Shown in pieces: positions 1 to 8,527 of a DNA stretch of 57,845 nt. A program made the position numbers and the translations under genes. The first letter of the stretch is position 1. Every line of letters begins with the position of its first letter. The stretch is from an uncultured Sphingomonas sp. (GTDB lineage: Bacteria; Pseudomonadota; Alphaproteobacteria; Sphingomonadales; Sphingomonadaceae): assembly GCA_913776255.1 (NCBI GenBank), contig CAJYLV010000056.1, forward strand, positions 1 to 57,845, given 5' to 3'. Under the pieces are notes generated by a model, which saw nothing but the letters and a program-made list of their open reading frames with translations, had not been told where the DNA came from and ran no database searches.

Positions 1-296
1 CCGACAACAAACCGGACAATCGATCAATCCCGCTATCCCTAGCGAAAGACCGCTGTCCGTCGATGTGGCGACCAACAGAACCGCGCCTCACCGGTGCGCC
101 CCGTCGGTGAACAGCCCTCTACGGGCACCCGCAGGATCGGTCAAGCGATTCGATGACACTTTTTTTGCCTCCTCGCGTCGAACGCGCGACATGGCCGGCA
201 CAGCGCCGTCAGCGAATGGGTTGATCGAGGTGAGATCGCGGAACGACGCGGCGCGGCGGCTCATTGGTCGCGCTCCTCTTCCAGGAGCCCGACGCC
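1..296. other. Leading non-coding stretch
   Basis: I see no convincing gene in the first 296 bases. The open frames here lack a ribosome binding site and have the arginine-rich composition of GC-driven shadow frames. The only structured signals are the promoter-like GGAAC site at 240-265 and the AGGAG ribosome binding site at 283-287, both belonging to the following dehydrogenase gene. The stretch may also hold the end of a gene lying outside the window. Confidence 0.5.
240..265 (+). promoter_or_regulatory. EcfG/RpoE2-like stress promoter candidate
   Basis: GGAAC at 240-244 is followed after 19 bases by TT at 264-265, matching the GGAAC-N18/19-TT pattern known for the general stress sigma factor of alphaproteobacteria. 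The predicted transcript would start about 272, giving a leader of about 25 bases carrying the AGGAG at 283-287. The gene downstream resembles stress-induced dehydrogenases, which fits. A second site with the same geometry lies before ku. Assignment is by motif only. Confidence 0.4.
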
Positions 297-1154
297 ATGA
301 CCGATCGCCCCACCCCACCCTATCCCGAACAGCAGCAGTCGATGCCGGGCAGCACCGATGCGATGACCCCGCGTCCCGACCACGGCGAGGACAGCTATGT
401 CGGCCACGGACGGCTGACCGATCGCAAGACCCTGATCACCGGTGGCGACAGCGGCATCGGCCGCGCCGTCGCGCTGGCCTATGCACGCGAAGGCGCCGAT
501 GTCGCGATCGCCTATCTCGACGAGCATGACGACGCCGCGGAAACGCAACGGCTGGTCGAGGCCGCCGGGCGGCAGGCGCTGCTGATCCCCGGCGACATCA
601 GCGATCCGGCGCATGCCCGTGCCGTGATCGACCGGACCGTGGCAGCGTTCGGCCGGATCGACGTACTGGTCAACAATGCCGCGCACCAAGCGAGCTTCCA
701 GTCACTCGCGGATATCGCCGACGAGGAATGGCAACTTACCTTCGCGGTGAACATCCATGCGATGTTCTATCTGTCCAAGGCCGCGCTGCCGCATCTGCGC
801 GCCGGGTCGTCGATCATCAACACGACCTCGATCAATGCCGACAACCCGAACGAACAATTGCTCGCCTATGCCACCACCAAGGGCGCGATCCACAATTTCA
901 CCGCCGGACTGGCACAGATGCTCGCGGAGAAGAAGATCCGCGTGAACGCGGTCGCGCCCGGCCCGGTGTGGACGCCGCTGATCCCGTCGACGATGCCAGC
1001 GGACAAGGTGAAGACCTTCGGAAGCAACACGCCGCTGGGACGCGCCGCGCAGCCCGCCGAGCTGGCACCGCCCTATGTGATGCTGGCCAGCGACGAGGCG
1101 AGCTACATCACCGGCGCCACGATCCCGGTCACCGGCGGGCGTCCCTTCCTCTGA
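297..1154 (+). CDS. SDR-family oxidoreductase, general-stress type
   Basis: A 285-residue classical-like short-chain dehydrogenase/reductase, expected to be a cytoplasmic NAD(P)-dependent enzyme of unknown substrate. The Rossmann glycine motif TGGDSGIG is at residues 48-55, NNAA at 126-129, and the catalytic set is Ser178, Tyr191 and Lys195 (YATTK). The roughly 40-residue N-terminal lead and the phrase TGGDSGIGRAVA are typical of the Bacillus YdaD/YhxC-type stress dehydrogenases. The ATG at 297 is chosen because AGGAG lies nine bases upstream; an in-frame TTG at 264 would overlap the promoter-like element. The gene appears to stand alone. Confidence 0.88.
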   Translation: MTDRPTPPYPEQQQSMPGSTDAMTPRPDHGEDSYVGHGRLTDRKTLITGGDSGIGRAVALAYAREGADVAIAYLDEHDDAAETQRLVEAAGRQALLIPGDISDPAHARAVIDRTVAAFGRIDVLVNNAAHQASFQSLADIADEEWQLTFAVNIHAMFYLSKAALPHLRAGSSIINTTSINADNPNEQLLAYATTKGAIHNFTAGLAQMLAEKKIRVNAVAPGPVWTPLIPSTMPADKVKTFGSNTPLGRAAQPAELAPPYVMLASDEASYITGATIPVTGGRPFL

Positions 1155-1212
1155 CGCGGGCGGCACGCGCCGTCCATCGCGCGGGCGGGGCGTGTCTGCT
1201 ATCGGGCGGGCC

Positions 1213-3570
1213 ATGCCGATCCCTTCCCCGATCCGTGCGGCGCTGGTGCTGCTGCTTCTGCTGTTCGCGCTGCCGGCGTCCGCACAGAATGACGACGTCG
1301 CTCCGGCGACGCGGCTGGCGCGCGCCGAGGCGGACGTGCGCGCGGTCGATCGCGCGATGGACCTGCGGGTCGACGACGATGCGCGCGGCGCGCTGCGGGA
1401 GCGGATCATCGCCGCGCGGGTCGCCGCCACCGCCGCCACCGCCGATCTCGCCGAGCAGCTCGCGCTGGTCGACGCGCGGCTTGCCGGGCTCGGGCCGGCC
1501 GGCAGTGGCGAGGCCGCCGATCTGCATGCGCAGCGCCAGCGCCTGTCGCGTCAGCATGTGGCGCTCGATTCGAGCGTGAAGCGCGGGCGGCTGATCGGGG
1601 TCGAGGCGCAGCAGCTCGCCGACGAGCTCGACCAGAGCGTCGCGGAGCGGTTCAGCCAGACGATCGCGGCGCGCAGCCCGTCGCCGGTGATGCCCGCCTT
1701 CTGGGTGGCGGTGGTCGATGCGATGCCGCGCGATCTACGGCGTACCGAAGGGTATCTGGCTACAGGCGTCGATGCGATCGCGCGCAGTCGCGGCCGGATC
1801 TGGCCGGCGCTGCTGGGGATTCTGGCAGCTTTGGCGATCGGCTTCCCGGCGCGTGCCGCCGCGCAGCGACTGGGGCAGCGGTTCCTGATCGAGGACGCGC
1901 CCGGGCACCGCGTGCGCCGCTCCGCCGCGGCGATCTGGCGCGTACTGGTCGGAACGCTCGCGCCGTTCCTCGCGATGGCGGTGCTGATGGCCGGACTTGG
2001 CTGGGCACGGCTGCTTCCCGCAAGCTGGGAGGCGAGCGCGGAGGCGCTGACCACCGCGACCACCTATGCCTGTTTCGCGGCGGCGGTCACCGGTGCGCTG
2101 CTGATGCGGCGGCAACCGAGCTGGCGGGTGGCGCCGATCGCCGACGACGTCGCCGCGGAACTGCGGCCGTACAGCCTGTTGCTCGCCGCAATCGCGTTCG
2201 TGAGCTATATGCTGGAGGCGCTGAACGGCGCGATCGGCACCAGTCCCGCGGCGCAGAGCGCCACGCACGTGCTGGAGATCATCCTGCACCTCGCGGTGCT
2301 CTCCGGGGCGTTACTGGCGGTCGGCCGGTTGCGCGCCAATCGCGCCGAGGAGGCGGGTACGGCACCGGTCCGGGCGGGTCTGGGGGCGGTCGCGTTGTTC
2401 GCGTGGCTGCTCGCGCTCGCCACGCTGGCGGCCTTGTTGCTCGGTTTCCTCGGCTTCGCGCTGTTCGTGATGCAGTTGATCGGCTGGAGCGTCGTGCTGG
2501 CGGCCGCAACCTATCTGCTGATGGCCGCCGCCGACGACCTGGCGGTGACCGTTTTCGCGCGTGACAGCGCGCTCGGGCGCGCCTTGTCACGCGGATTGGG
2601 GCTGCGGGGCGCGGTCGTCGACCAGTTCGGCGTGCTGTTGTCGGGCGTGGTGCGCGTCACGCTCGCGCTGGTCGCGCTCGGGCTGTTCTTCGTACCGTTC
2701 GGGACCGGCAGCGGGATCGGCACGTTGGTGGCGCGGCTTGGATTGCTGGCGCAGGGCGTGCAGGTCGGCGGGATCGCGGTGTCGCCGGGGGCGATCGTCC
2801 GCGGGGTTGCCGTGCTGTTCATCGGGCTGGCGCTGGTGCGGGCGTTCCGCCGCTGGCTGGAGGACAAATACCTGCCCGCCACCGATCTCGACGGATCGGC
2901 GCGCAACTCGGTCGGGCTGGTGGCGCGCTACGTGGGCACCGCGCTGGCGGTGATCTGGGCGCTCGCTTCGCTGGGGATCGGGGTCGAGCGGATTGCGCTG
3001 CTGCTGTCGGCGCTGTCGGTCGGGATCGGCTTCGGCCTGCAGGCGATCACCTCCAACTTCGTCTCGGGGCTGATCCTGCTCGCCGAGCGGCCGATCAAGA
3101 TCGGCGACTGGATCCGCGTCGGCACCGACGAGGGCGACGTCAAGCGGATCAGCGTCCGCTCGACCGAGATCGCGCTCGCCGACCATTCGACGCTGATCGT
3201 GCCCAATTCGGAGCTGATCACCAAATCGGTGCTCAACAAGACGCTGGCCGGGCCGCTGGGCCGCATCCAGATCCAGTTCTCGGTCCCGCTGGAGACCGAG
3301 GCCGATCGCGTCGCCACGATCGTCGCCGAGACCTTCGCCGCCGAATCGGACATACTCGACGACCCGGCGCCGAAGGTGTTCATCGATTCGATCGCCGATG
3401 GCCGGATCGTCTTCAACTGCTTCGCGCATGTCGCCTCACCGCGGGTCGCCTATGGCGCGCGCAGCGCGACTCTGATGACGTTGCTGCGGCGCTTCCGCTC
3501 CGAAAGCATTGACATAGGTACAATCCCGCAGCGGATGGAACTGATCGGCCGGCAGGAAGGGATAAATTAG
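1213..3570 (+). CDS. MscS-family mechanosensitive channel (DUF3772-like)
   Basis: A 785-residue inner membrane protein. A signal peptide with a long leucine run (residues 1-24, ending in ASA-Q) precedes a periplasmic helical region to about residue 190, which contains DUF3772-type coiled sequence. A series of hydrophobic segments follows to about residue 600. The C-terminal MscS core carries VGIGFGLQAITSNFVSGL near residues 601-620 and ERPIKIGDWI just after, the pore helix and start of the beta domain. The family releases solutes on hypo-osmotic shock. The ATG at 1213 is preferred over the GTG at 1192 because it puts the signal peptide at the N-terminus; its ribosome binding site is only a weak GGGCGGG. 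Confidence 0.87.
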   Translation: MPIPSPIRAALVLLLLLFALPASAQNDDVAPATRLARAEADVRAVDRAMDLRVDDDARGALRERIIAARVAATAATADLAEQLALVDARLAGLGPAGSGEAADLHAQRQRLSRQHVALDSSVKRGRLIGVEAQQLADELDQSVAERFSQTIAARSPSPVMPAFWVAVVDAMPRDLRRTEGYLATGVDAIARSRGRIWPALLGILAALAIGFPARAAAQRLGQRFLIEDAPGHRVRRSAAAIWRVLVGTLAPFLAMAVLMAGLGWARLLPASWEASAEALTTATTYACFAAAVTGALLMRRQPSWRVAPIADDVAAELRPYSLLLAAIAFVSYMLEALNGAIGTSPAAQSATHVLEIILHLAVLSGALLAVGRLRANRAEEAGTAPVRAGLGAVALFAWLLALATLAALLLGFLGFALFVMQLIGWSVVLAAATYLLMAAADDLAVTVFARDSALGRALSRGLGLRGAVVDQFGVLLSGVVRVTLALVALGLFFVPFGTGSGIGTLVARLGLLAQGVQVGGIAVSPGAIVRGVAVLFIGLALVRAFRRWLEDKYLPATDLDGSARNSVGLVARYVGTALAVIWALASLGIGVERIALLLSALSVGIGFGLQAITSNFVSGLILLAERPIKIGDWIRVGTDEGDVKRISVRSTEIALADHSTLIVPNSELITKSVLNKTLAGPLGRIQIQFSVPLETEADRVATIVAETFAAESDILDDPAPKVFIDSIADGRIVFNCFAHVASPRVAYGARSATLMTLLRRFRSESIDIGTIPQRMELIGRQEGIN

Positions 3571-3629
3571 TGCGCGCATAAGCTTTCCGCGCTAGAGAGC
3601 CGACCGGGGAAGTCGACGCGGGGGCGGGC

Positions 3630-5582
3630 GTGCTGGAGAGGAAGTGCCGGCGTATCTATCGCTGGTATGCGGAATTGGGGAACGACCCGTGCCTGGCGGT
3701 CGCGCAAATTCTCGCGTTGCAGCGGCAATTGGCGTTTCTTTACGCGGTGTTGCTTGTAAATTCTTTGGCGATCGTCGTGACGCATCGTGATGTCGCGCCT
3801 TTTGCGCTGCGCACGATCGTTCCAACCTGCCTTTTCGCGCTCAGCAGCTTGCGGCTCCTTCACTGGTGGCAACGCGGCCGATGCCTCGACCTGCCGGACA
3901 CCGCCGAGGCGCGCCACCGACTGCGGATGATCACCGTGCTCGGCCCGCTGCTGGCGCTGACCTATGTGTCGTGGTCGATCGCGCTGCTCGGCTATGGCAA
4001 TCCGCTCCAGCAGGCACATGTGATGATCTACGTCACGACCACGTCGATCGGATGCATCTTCTGTCTCAGCGCCTTGCCGCAGGCTGCGGTGCTGGTCGGC
4101 CTGGTCGTGATGCCGGCGTTCATCGTCGCCTGCCTGATCCAGCACGACCTGATGTACCTCGTCATCGCGATCAACATCGCGCTGGTGCTGATGGTGCTGA
4201 TCCGCGTCCTCTTCAACAGCTTCGATCATTTCCGGCAGCAGGTGCGCTCGCAGACGCAGCTCGAGCGGCAGCATGATGAGCTGGTCCGGCTGAACGGCGA
4301 CAACGAGCGGCTGGCGCATACCGACAGCCTCACCGGACTGCCCAATCGCCGCCGCTTCCACGACGATCTCGCCGAATTGACCGCGCGCGGCGGCGTGGAC
4401 TCGTTCGCGGTCGGGCTGCTTGACCTCGACCGCTTCAAGCCGGTCAACGACACGTTCGGCCATCATGTCGGCGACCTGCTGCTCGCGCAGCTCGCCGCCC
4501 GACTGCAGCCGCTGCTCGGCGACGCGACGCTCTATCGGCTGGGCGGCGATGAATTCGGATTGCTCGTCCCGGGCGGCGCCTGCGCGGCGGCGCTGATCGG
4601 CGAACGGCTGTGCGCCGCCTTGTCCGCGCCGTTCGCGATCGCCGAGCTGACCGTCACGGTCGGCGGATCGGTGGGGATCGCGCTGTTTCCCAGCGCCGGG
4701 CAGGCCGCGGCTGAACTGTTCGACCGCGCCGATTATGCGCTCTACCATGCGAAACGGGAACTTGGCGGCGGGCTGTGCATCTTCACGCACGATCTGGAAC
4801 GCGCGATCCGTCGCGACCGCGCGATCGAGGCCGCGTTGCATGCCTGCGACTTTGACGAGGAACTGCAGCTATACGGCCAGCCGATCGTCGGCGCGCGCAG
4901 CGGGCATGTCGAAGCGGTCGAGTTCCTCGCGCGCTGGCATAGCCCCTTGATCGGCAAGGTGGCGCCGGGCGACTTCATCACCGTCGCCGAGCGCTCGACG
5001 CTGATCCATGCCATCACGCTGGCGATGTTCCGCAAGGGGCTGGCGGCGGCGCGGCTGTTGCCGGCGCATGTCGCGTTGTCGTTCAACCTCTCGGCGTGCG
5101 ACCTGCATTCGCCCGCGACCTTGGCGGCGATCGAGCGGGCGCTGCTCGCGTCCGGGGTCGCGTCGACGCGGATCTGGGTCGAGGTGACCGAAACCGCGGT
5201 GATGCGCGATCCGGCCGCGGCGGGGCGCGCGCTGCAACGACTGCGCCGGCTGGGCATGAAAGTCGCGCTCGACGATTTCGGCACCGGACATTCCAGCCTC
5301 AGCACCCTCCACCAGTTACCGCTCGACAAGGTGAAGATCGACCGCAGCTTCATCAAGGATTTGACGGCGCAGCGCGGCTGCACGGTGGTGGAGGCGATGG
5401 TCAGCCTGTGCGACGCCCTTTCGCTCGACTGCGTGGCGGAAGGGGTGGAAACCGCCGATCAGCTGGAGACGCTGCTGCGGATGGGGTGCGAGCGTATGCA
5501 GGGCTTCCTGTTCGGCCAGCCGCTGCCGATCGCGATCCTTCCCGATGCGGTGCGGATCATCGGCCGGCGCGCGGCGGCGTGA
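3630..5582 (+). CDS. Membrane-bound GGDEF-EAL cyclic-di-GMP protein
   Basis: A 650-residue protein with about five or six hydrophobic segments in the first 200 residues, a short coiled linker, then GGDEF and EAL domains. The GGDEF signature is intact near residue 305 (LGGDEFG), so cyclase activity is possible. In the EAL domain the signature reads EFL (about residue 430), but the metal and catalytic motifs are present: NLS, EVTE, DDFGTG, KIDRSF, EGVE and QGFLFG. It may therefore hydrolyse c-di-GMP as well. The start is a GTG; no ATG lies near, and the ribosome binding site is weak. The sensory ligand of the membrane region is unknown. Confidence 0.85.
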   Translation: MLERKCRRIYRWYAELGNDPCLAVAQILALQRQLAFLYAVLLVNSLAIVVTHRDVAPFALRTIVPTCLFALSSLRLLHWWQRGRCLDLPDTAEARHRLRMITVLGPLLALTYVSWSIALLGYGNPLQQAHVMIYVTTTSIGCIFCLSALPQAAVLVGLVVMPAFIVACLIQHDLMYLVIAINIALVLMVLIRVLFNSFDHFRQQVRSQTQLERQHDELVRLNGDNERLAHTDSLTGLPNRRRFHDDLAELTARGGVDSFAVGLLDLDRFKPVNDTFGHHVGDLLLAQLAARLQPLLGDATLYRLGGDEFGLLVPGGACAAALIGERLCAALSAPFAIAELTVTVGGSVGIALFPSAGQAAAELFDRADYALYHAKRELGGGLCIFTHDLERAIRRDRAIEAALHACDFDEELQLYGQPIVGARSGHVEAVEFLARWHSPLIGKVAPGDFITVAERSTLIHAITLAMFRKGLAAARLLPAHVALSFNLSACDLHSPATLAAIERALLASGVASTRIWVEVTETAVMRDPAAAGRALQRLRRLGMKVALDDFGTGHSSLSTLHQLPLDKVKIDRSFIKDLTAQRGCTVVEAMVSLCDALSLDCVAEGVETADQLETLLRMGCERMQGFLFGQPLPIAILPDAVRIIGRRAAA

Positions 5583-5633
5583 CGCGCGCAGGGGTCGGCG
5601 CGCTGGACTGCTGTCGCCACCCCTGTTCCTGTG

Positions 5634-5713
5634 ACTCCGGACCTGATCCGAGGCTCGACTTCGTCGCGCGGGCGCGATGAAGAAGCGTGATCCCGGATCA
5701 CGTCCGGGATGAC
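5634..5713. repeat. Family B palindromic repeat, degenerate copy
   Basis: Inverted arms of the type CCGGACCTGATCCGAGGCTC and ATCCCGGATCACGTCCGGGA flank a GAAGAAGCG-like centre. It matches the copies at 14227, 16469 and 41157 but has more mismatches between the arms. It is intergenic, downstream of the GGDEF-EAL gene. Confidence 0.75.
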
Positions 5714-5810
5714 GATAGAGCGAGGCGAACGGTCGCTGGATTGGCGGAGCCGTCGTAGGCACCTGAATGTCGGTCGGCGGTGGATCATCATGACCGTCGA
5801 ACACACCGTT

Positions 5811-5887
5811 CGTCATTGCGAGCGCAGCGACGCGATCCAGGGCGTCCTGATCCGGCACTGGATTGCTTCGCTCCGCTCGCGATGACG
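5811..5887. repeat. Family A palindromic repeat
   Basis: Begins CGTCATTGCGAGCG and ends with its inverse. The arms are about 33 bases long around a short centre (GTCCTGATCCG type). It is one of eight full copies in the window and lies between the GGDEF-EAL gene and the MFS gene. Confidence 0.9.
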
Positions 5888-5983
5888 GATCAGGTCGACA
5901 GCTTTGCGCCCCAAGTGGCGCGGAGCCGCTGGGGTGGCGCGGCGGTCGGCTTGCTAGGTGGCCGTGGTCACCCCTATTCCCCT

Positions 5984-6003
5984 CGCCCCGGACTTGATTC
6001 CGG
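5984..6003. repeat. Partial family B repeat (half unit)
   Basis: CGCCCCGGACTTGATTCCGG matches the left arm of family B (compare 16469 and 41157), but no right arm follows. It is a decayed or solitary half unit. Confidence 0.55.
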
Positions 6004-6116
6004 TCAACAGGCCGCCCGATGATCGGACCGGCGTTTGGTGTCGCCAAACGGCCGCAACCGCCCGTAAAACATCATGATCCTTGTTGTGATCGACCGCACA
6101 TTCTAACGCGCCGCGG

Positions 6117-7322
6117 ATGCCGCGCCCCTTCGCCCCGACCTACCGGCTGCTCGCCGCCTTTTCGCTCGCGCATGCCGGCGCGGTGATCGGCTATCTGCCG
6201 TTCCTGTCGCTGCTGCTGCCGCTCAAGGTCGACCGGCTGGCCGGCGAGGCGCGGATCGGCTGGCTGACCGTGGCGGTGGTGCTCGGCGCGGCGACGGCGA
6301 GCGGCGCGAACATCCTGTTCGGCTGGCTGAGCGACCGGTCGTTCGCGCGCGGCGGCGGGCGGCGCGGCTGGATCGCCGGCGGCCTCGTGGCGCTCGCGCT
6401 CAGCTTTGCGGCGATTGCGGTCGCCGCCAGCCCGGCGACGCTCATCGTCGCGGTGCTGGCGTTCCAGTGCGCGGTCAACGCGGTGCTCGCGCCGATGATG
6501 GCGATCATGGCCGACGAGATCCCCGACGAGCAGCGCGGGCTGGCGGGCGGGCTGCTCGCGATCGGTCCGCCCGCGGCGGGAGCGGTGTCGGCGCTGCTCG
6601 TCGCCGACACCGGACGAAGCGAGGCGGCGCAGCTGGCGCTGGTCGCCGCGCTGACAATCGCGGCGGTGGCGCCGCTGCTGCTAGTCCGCCGACCGATCGC
6701 CGCCGCGGCACCGCTGGCCGTCGCGACCGCTCCCGCGCACCGCTTGTGGGTGGCGAGCGTCGCACGCCTGCTGGTCCAGCTCGCCGGGGGCGCCCTGTCA
6801 CTGTACCTACTCTATTATTTCCAGTCCGTCTCCGACCGCCTCGCACCGAGGACGCTCGCCGCGCGGGTCGGCACGCTGCTGACGCTCAGTTATATCCTGC
6901 CGCTGCCGGTCGCGGTGCTGGCCGGGCGGTTGTCGGACCAGGCCGACCGGCGCACGCCCTATCTGGTCGGCGCGGCGGTGGTGGCGACGCTCGGGCTGCT
7001 GCTGATGGCGACGGTGCCGCATCCGGCGGCGGGCGCTGTCGGCTTCCTCGCCTATGCGGTCGCCGCTGCGGTATTCCTCGCGCTGCATCAGGCGTTTGCG
7101 GTGCGGCTGCTCCCTGATCCCCGCCATCGCGGTCGCGATCTGGGCTTCATCAACCTGTCGAACACCGTGCCGTCGCTGCTCGGCCCGCTGCTGACCTGGG
7201 CGCTGGCGACCCCCGGCGACTTCACGCTGCTGCTGCTGGTGCTGGCCGCGCTGACGCTGGCGGGGGGCGTGCTGATCCTGCCGTTGCGGCGGGTGCGCGC
7301 ACCGGCCCGCGGCGCGCGCTAG
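6117..7322 (+). CDS. MFS transporter
   Basis: A 401-residue inner membrane protein with about twelve hydrophobic segments and two halves separated by an arginine/alanine-rich loop near residues 180-205. The first cytoplasmic loop reads GWLSDRSFARGGGRRGW, the D-R-x-G-R-R signature of the major facilitator superfamily, and the second half has a matching GRLSDQADRRTP. The substrate cannot be told from sequence; general resemblance is to sugar-cation symporter-like or drug-efflux MFS proteins. Its stop codon overlaps by four bases the stop of the convergent LysR gene. Confidence 0.85.
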   Translation: MPRPFAPTYRLLAAFSLAHAGAVIGYLPFLSLLLPLKVDRLAGEARIGWLTVAVVLGAATASGANILFGWLSDRSFARGGGRRGWIAGGLVALALSFAAIAVAASPATLIVAVLAFQCAVNAVLAPMMAIMADEIPDEQRGLAGGLLAIGPPAAGAVSALLVADTGRSEAAQLALVAALTIAAVAPLLLVRRPIAAAAPLAVATAPAHRLWVASVARLLVQLAGGALSLYLLYYFQSVSDRLAPRTLAARVGTLLTLSYILPLPVAVLAGRLSDQADRRTPYLVGAAVVATLGLLLMATVPHPAAGAVGFLAYAVAAAVFLALHQAFAVRLLPDPRHRGRDLGFINLSNTVPSLLGPLLTWALATPGDFTLLLLVLAALTLAGGVLILPLRRVRAPARGAR

Positions 7323-8110
7323 CGCCCGAGCGCCTCGACCAGCGCCTGCACCTTGCGCTGCCGCCACTGCGGGGTTGGTGCGACCAGCCAATAGCCCATG
7401 TGCGACGGCTGCGACTCGCCGACCACCACGACGCGCCCGGCGGCGATGTCGCAGGCCGCGAGCATCTCGGGCACCGTGGCGCGGCCCAGCCCGGCGGCCG
7501 CGGCGTCGATCGCGAGCCCGGCGTCGCCGACCCGCACCTGCCCGGCGCTGTCCGGCTCGGGCGCGCCCGGCCACAGGATCGCGGTGTCCGCCGCGCCTGC
7601 CGCACGCGCGACCGTCACCAGCCCCTCGCTCTCGATCGCCTCGCCCTCGTGCGCGCCCGGCCCCTCGCCCCAGCGGATCGCGAGGTCGAGGTTGGCCTCG
7701 GTGAAGTCCATCCCCTCGTCGGCCGCGACCAGCACGAAGCGCAGGTCGGGGTCGGTCGCGGCGATCTCGGCGAGGCGCGGGAGCAGCCATTTCTCGGTCA
7801 CGTCGCGCGGGGCGGCGATCGTCAGCGACTTGGACGATTGCCCGGCCTGCATCGCGCGCACCGCCTCCTCGAATTCGAGGAACGCCTGGCGCAGCGGCGC
7901 GAGCCCGGCCTCGCCCTCCGGGGTCAGCTCCAGCCCCTTGGTGGTGCGGCGGAACAGCACGACGCCCAATGTGTCCTCGAGCGCGCGGATCTGCTGACCG
8001 ACCGCCGCCGGGGTCACCGCCAGCTCGTCGGCAGCGCGGGTGAAGGACAGATGGCGCGCCGCGGCGTCGAGCACGCGCAGCCCGTTGAGCGGCAGGTGGG
8101 TCCGCTTCAC
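7319..8110 (-). CDS. LysR-family transcriptional regulator (GcvA-like)
   Basis: A 263-residue DNA-binding regulator. Residues 5-65 form the winged helix-turn-helix (RHLSFTRAADELAVTPAAVG), and the rest is a periplasmic-binding-protein-like effector domain. The opening LPLNGLRVLDAAARHLSFTRAA is typical of the GcvA subgroup. The start is a GTG with GGAG nine bases upstream. It begins only four bases after the apaG stop, so it probably belongs to the metZ-apaG transcript. The target may be the convergent MFS gene or a distant site. Confidence 0.88.
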   Translation of the reverse strand: MKRTHLPLNGLRVLDAAARHLSFTRAADELAVTPAAVGQQIRALEDTLGVVLFRRTTKGLELTPEGEAGLAPLRQAFLEFEEAVRAMQAGQSSKSLTIAAPRDVTEKWLLPRLAEIAATDPDLRFVLVAADEGMDFTEANLDLAIRWGEGPGAHEGEAIESEGLVTVARAAGAADTAILWPGAPEPDSAGQVRVGDAGLAIDAAAAGLGRATVPEMLAACDIAAGRVVVVGESQPSHMGYWLVAPTPQWRQRKVQALVEALGR

Positions 8111-8114
8111 CGCT

Positions 8115-8513
8115 TTACTCCGCCACCGCGGGCGCGTGGAGCGCGAAGCGCGGAATCGCGACGTCGAACACGCGCCCGTCCTCGCCGACCATCCGGTAGC
8201 TGCCCTGCATCGCCCCGCTCGGCGTGGCGAGCGGACAACCGGAGACGTAGTCGTAGCTGCCCTCGGGCTGGATCACCGGCTGTTCGCCGACTACGCCCTC
8301 GCCCTCGACGGTGTGGCGCGCGCCGTTGCCGTCGGTGATGATCCAGTGCCGCGTCAGCAATTGCACCGCGCCCGCCCCGTCGTTCTCGATGCGGATGTGA
8401 TAGGCCCAGAACCACCGCCCGCGCCCCGGCTCGGACTGTTCGGCGAGATAGCTGACCGACACGCGGACGGTGACGTCCTCGGTGGTGGCGGCGTCGGTGA
8501 ACAGCGCCTCCAT
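8115..8513 (-). CDS. apaG: ApaG protein (Co2+/Mg2+ efflux-associated)
   Basis: A 132-residue single-domain fibronectin-III-like protein. The family core is clear: FWAYHIRIEN, then VVGEQPVIQPEGSYDYVSG, then the TPSGAMQGSY block. ApaG was linked to cobalt resistance and to Ap4A metabolism in enterobacteria, but its biochemical role is unsettled. ATG at 8513 gives the usual MEALF start. An in-frame GTG at 8531 overlaps the metZ stop codon as GTGA and is an alternative that adds six residues. It lies between metZ and the LysR gene in one transcription unit. Confidence 0.92.
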   Translation of the reverse strand: MEALFTDAATTEDVTVRVSVSYLAEQSEPGRGRWFWAYHIRIENDGAGAVQLLTRHWIITDGNGARHTVEGEGVVGEQPVIQPEGSYDYVSGCPLATPSGAMQGSYRMVGEDGRVFDVAIPRFALHAPAVAE

Positions 8514-8527
8514 GCCGGTCGCGGTGC

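Larger units (their letters stand above)
5583..6116. other. 534-bp intergenic region built of repeats
   Basis: No gene is visible. The stretch holds a degenerate family B palindrome (5634-5713), a family A palindrome (5811-5887), a half copy of family B (5984-6003) and a small hairpin with 7-base arms CGTTTGG/CCAAACG at 6032-6050. The remaining sequence before the MFS gene is slightly AT-richer and may hold its promoter, but I cannot name a convincing -35/-10 pair. Confidence 0.6.
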
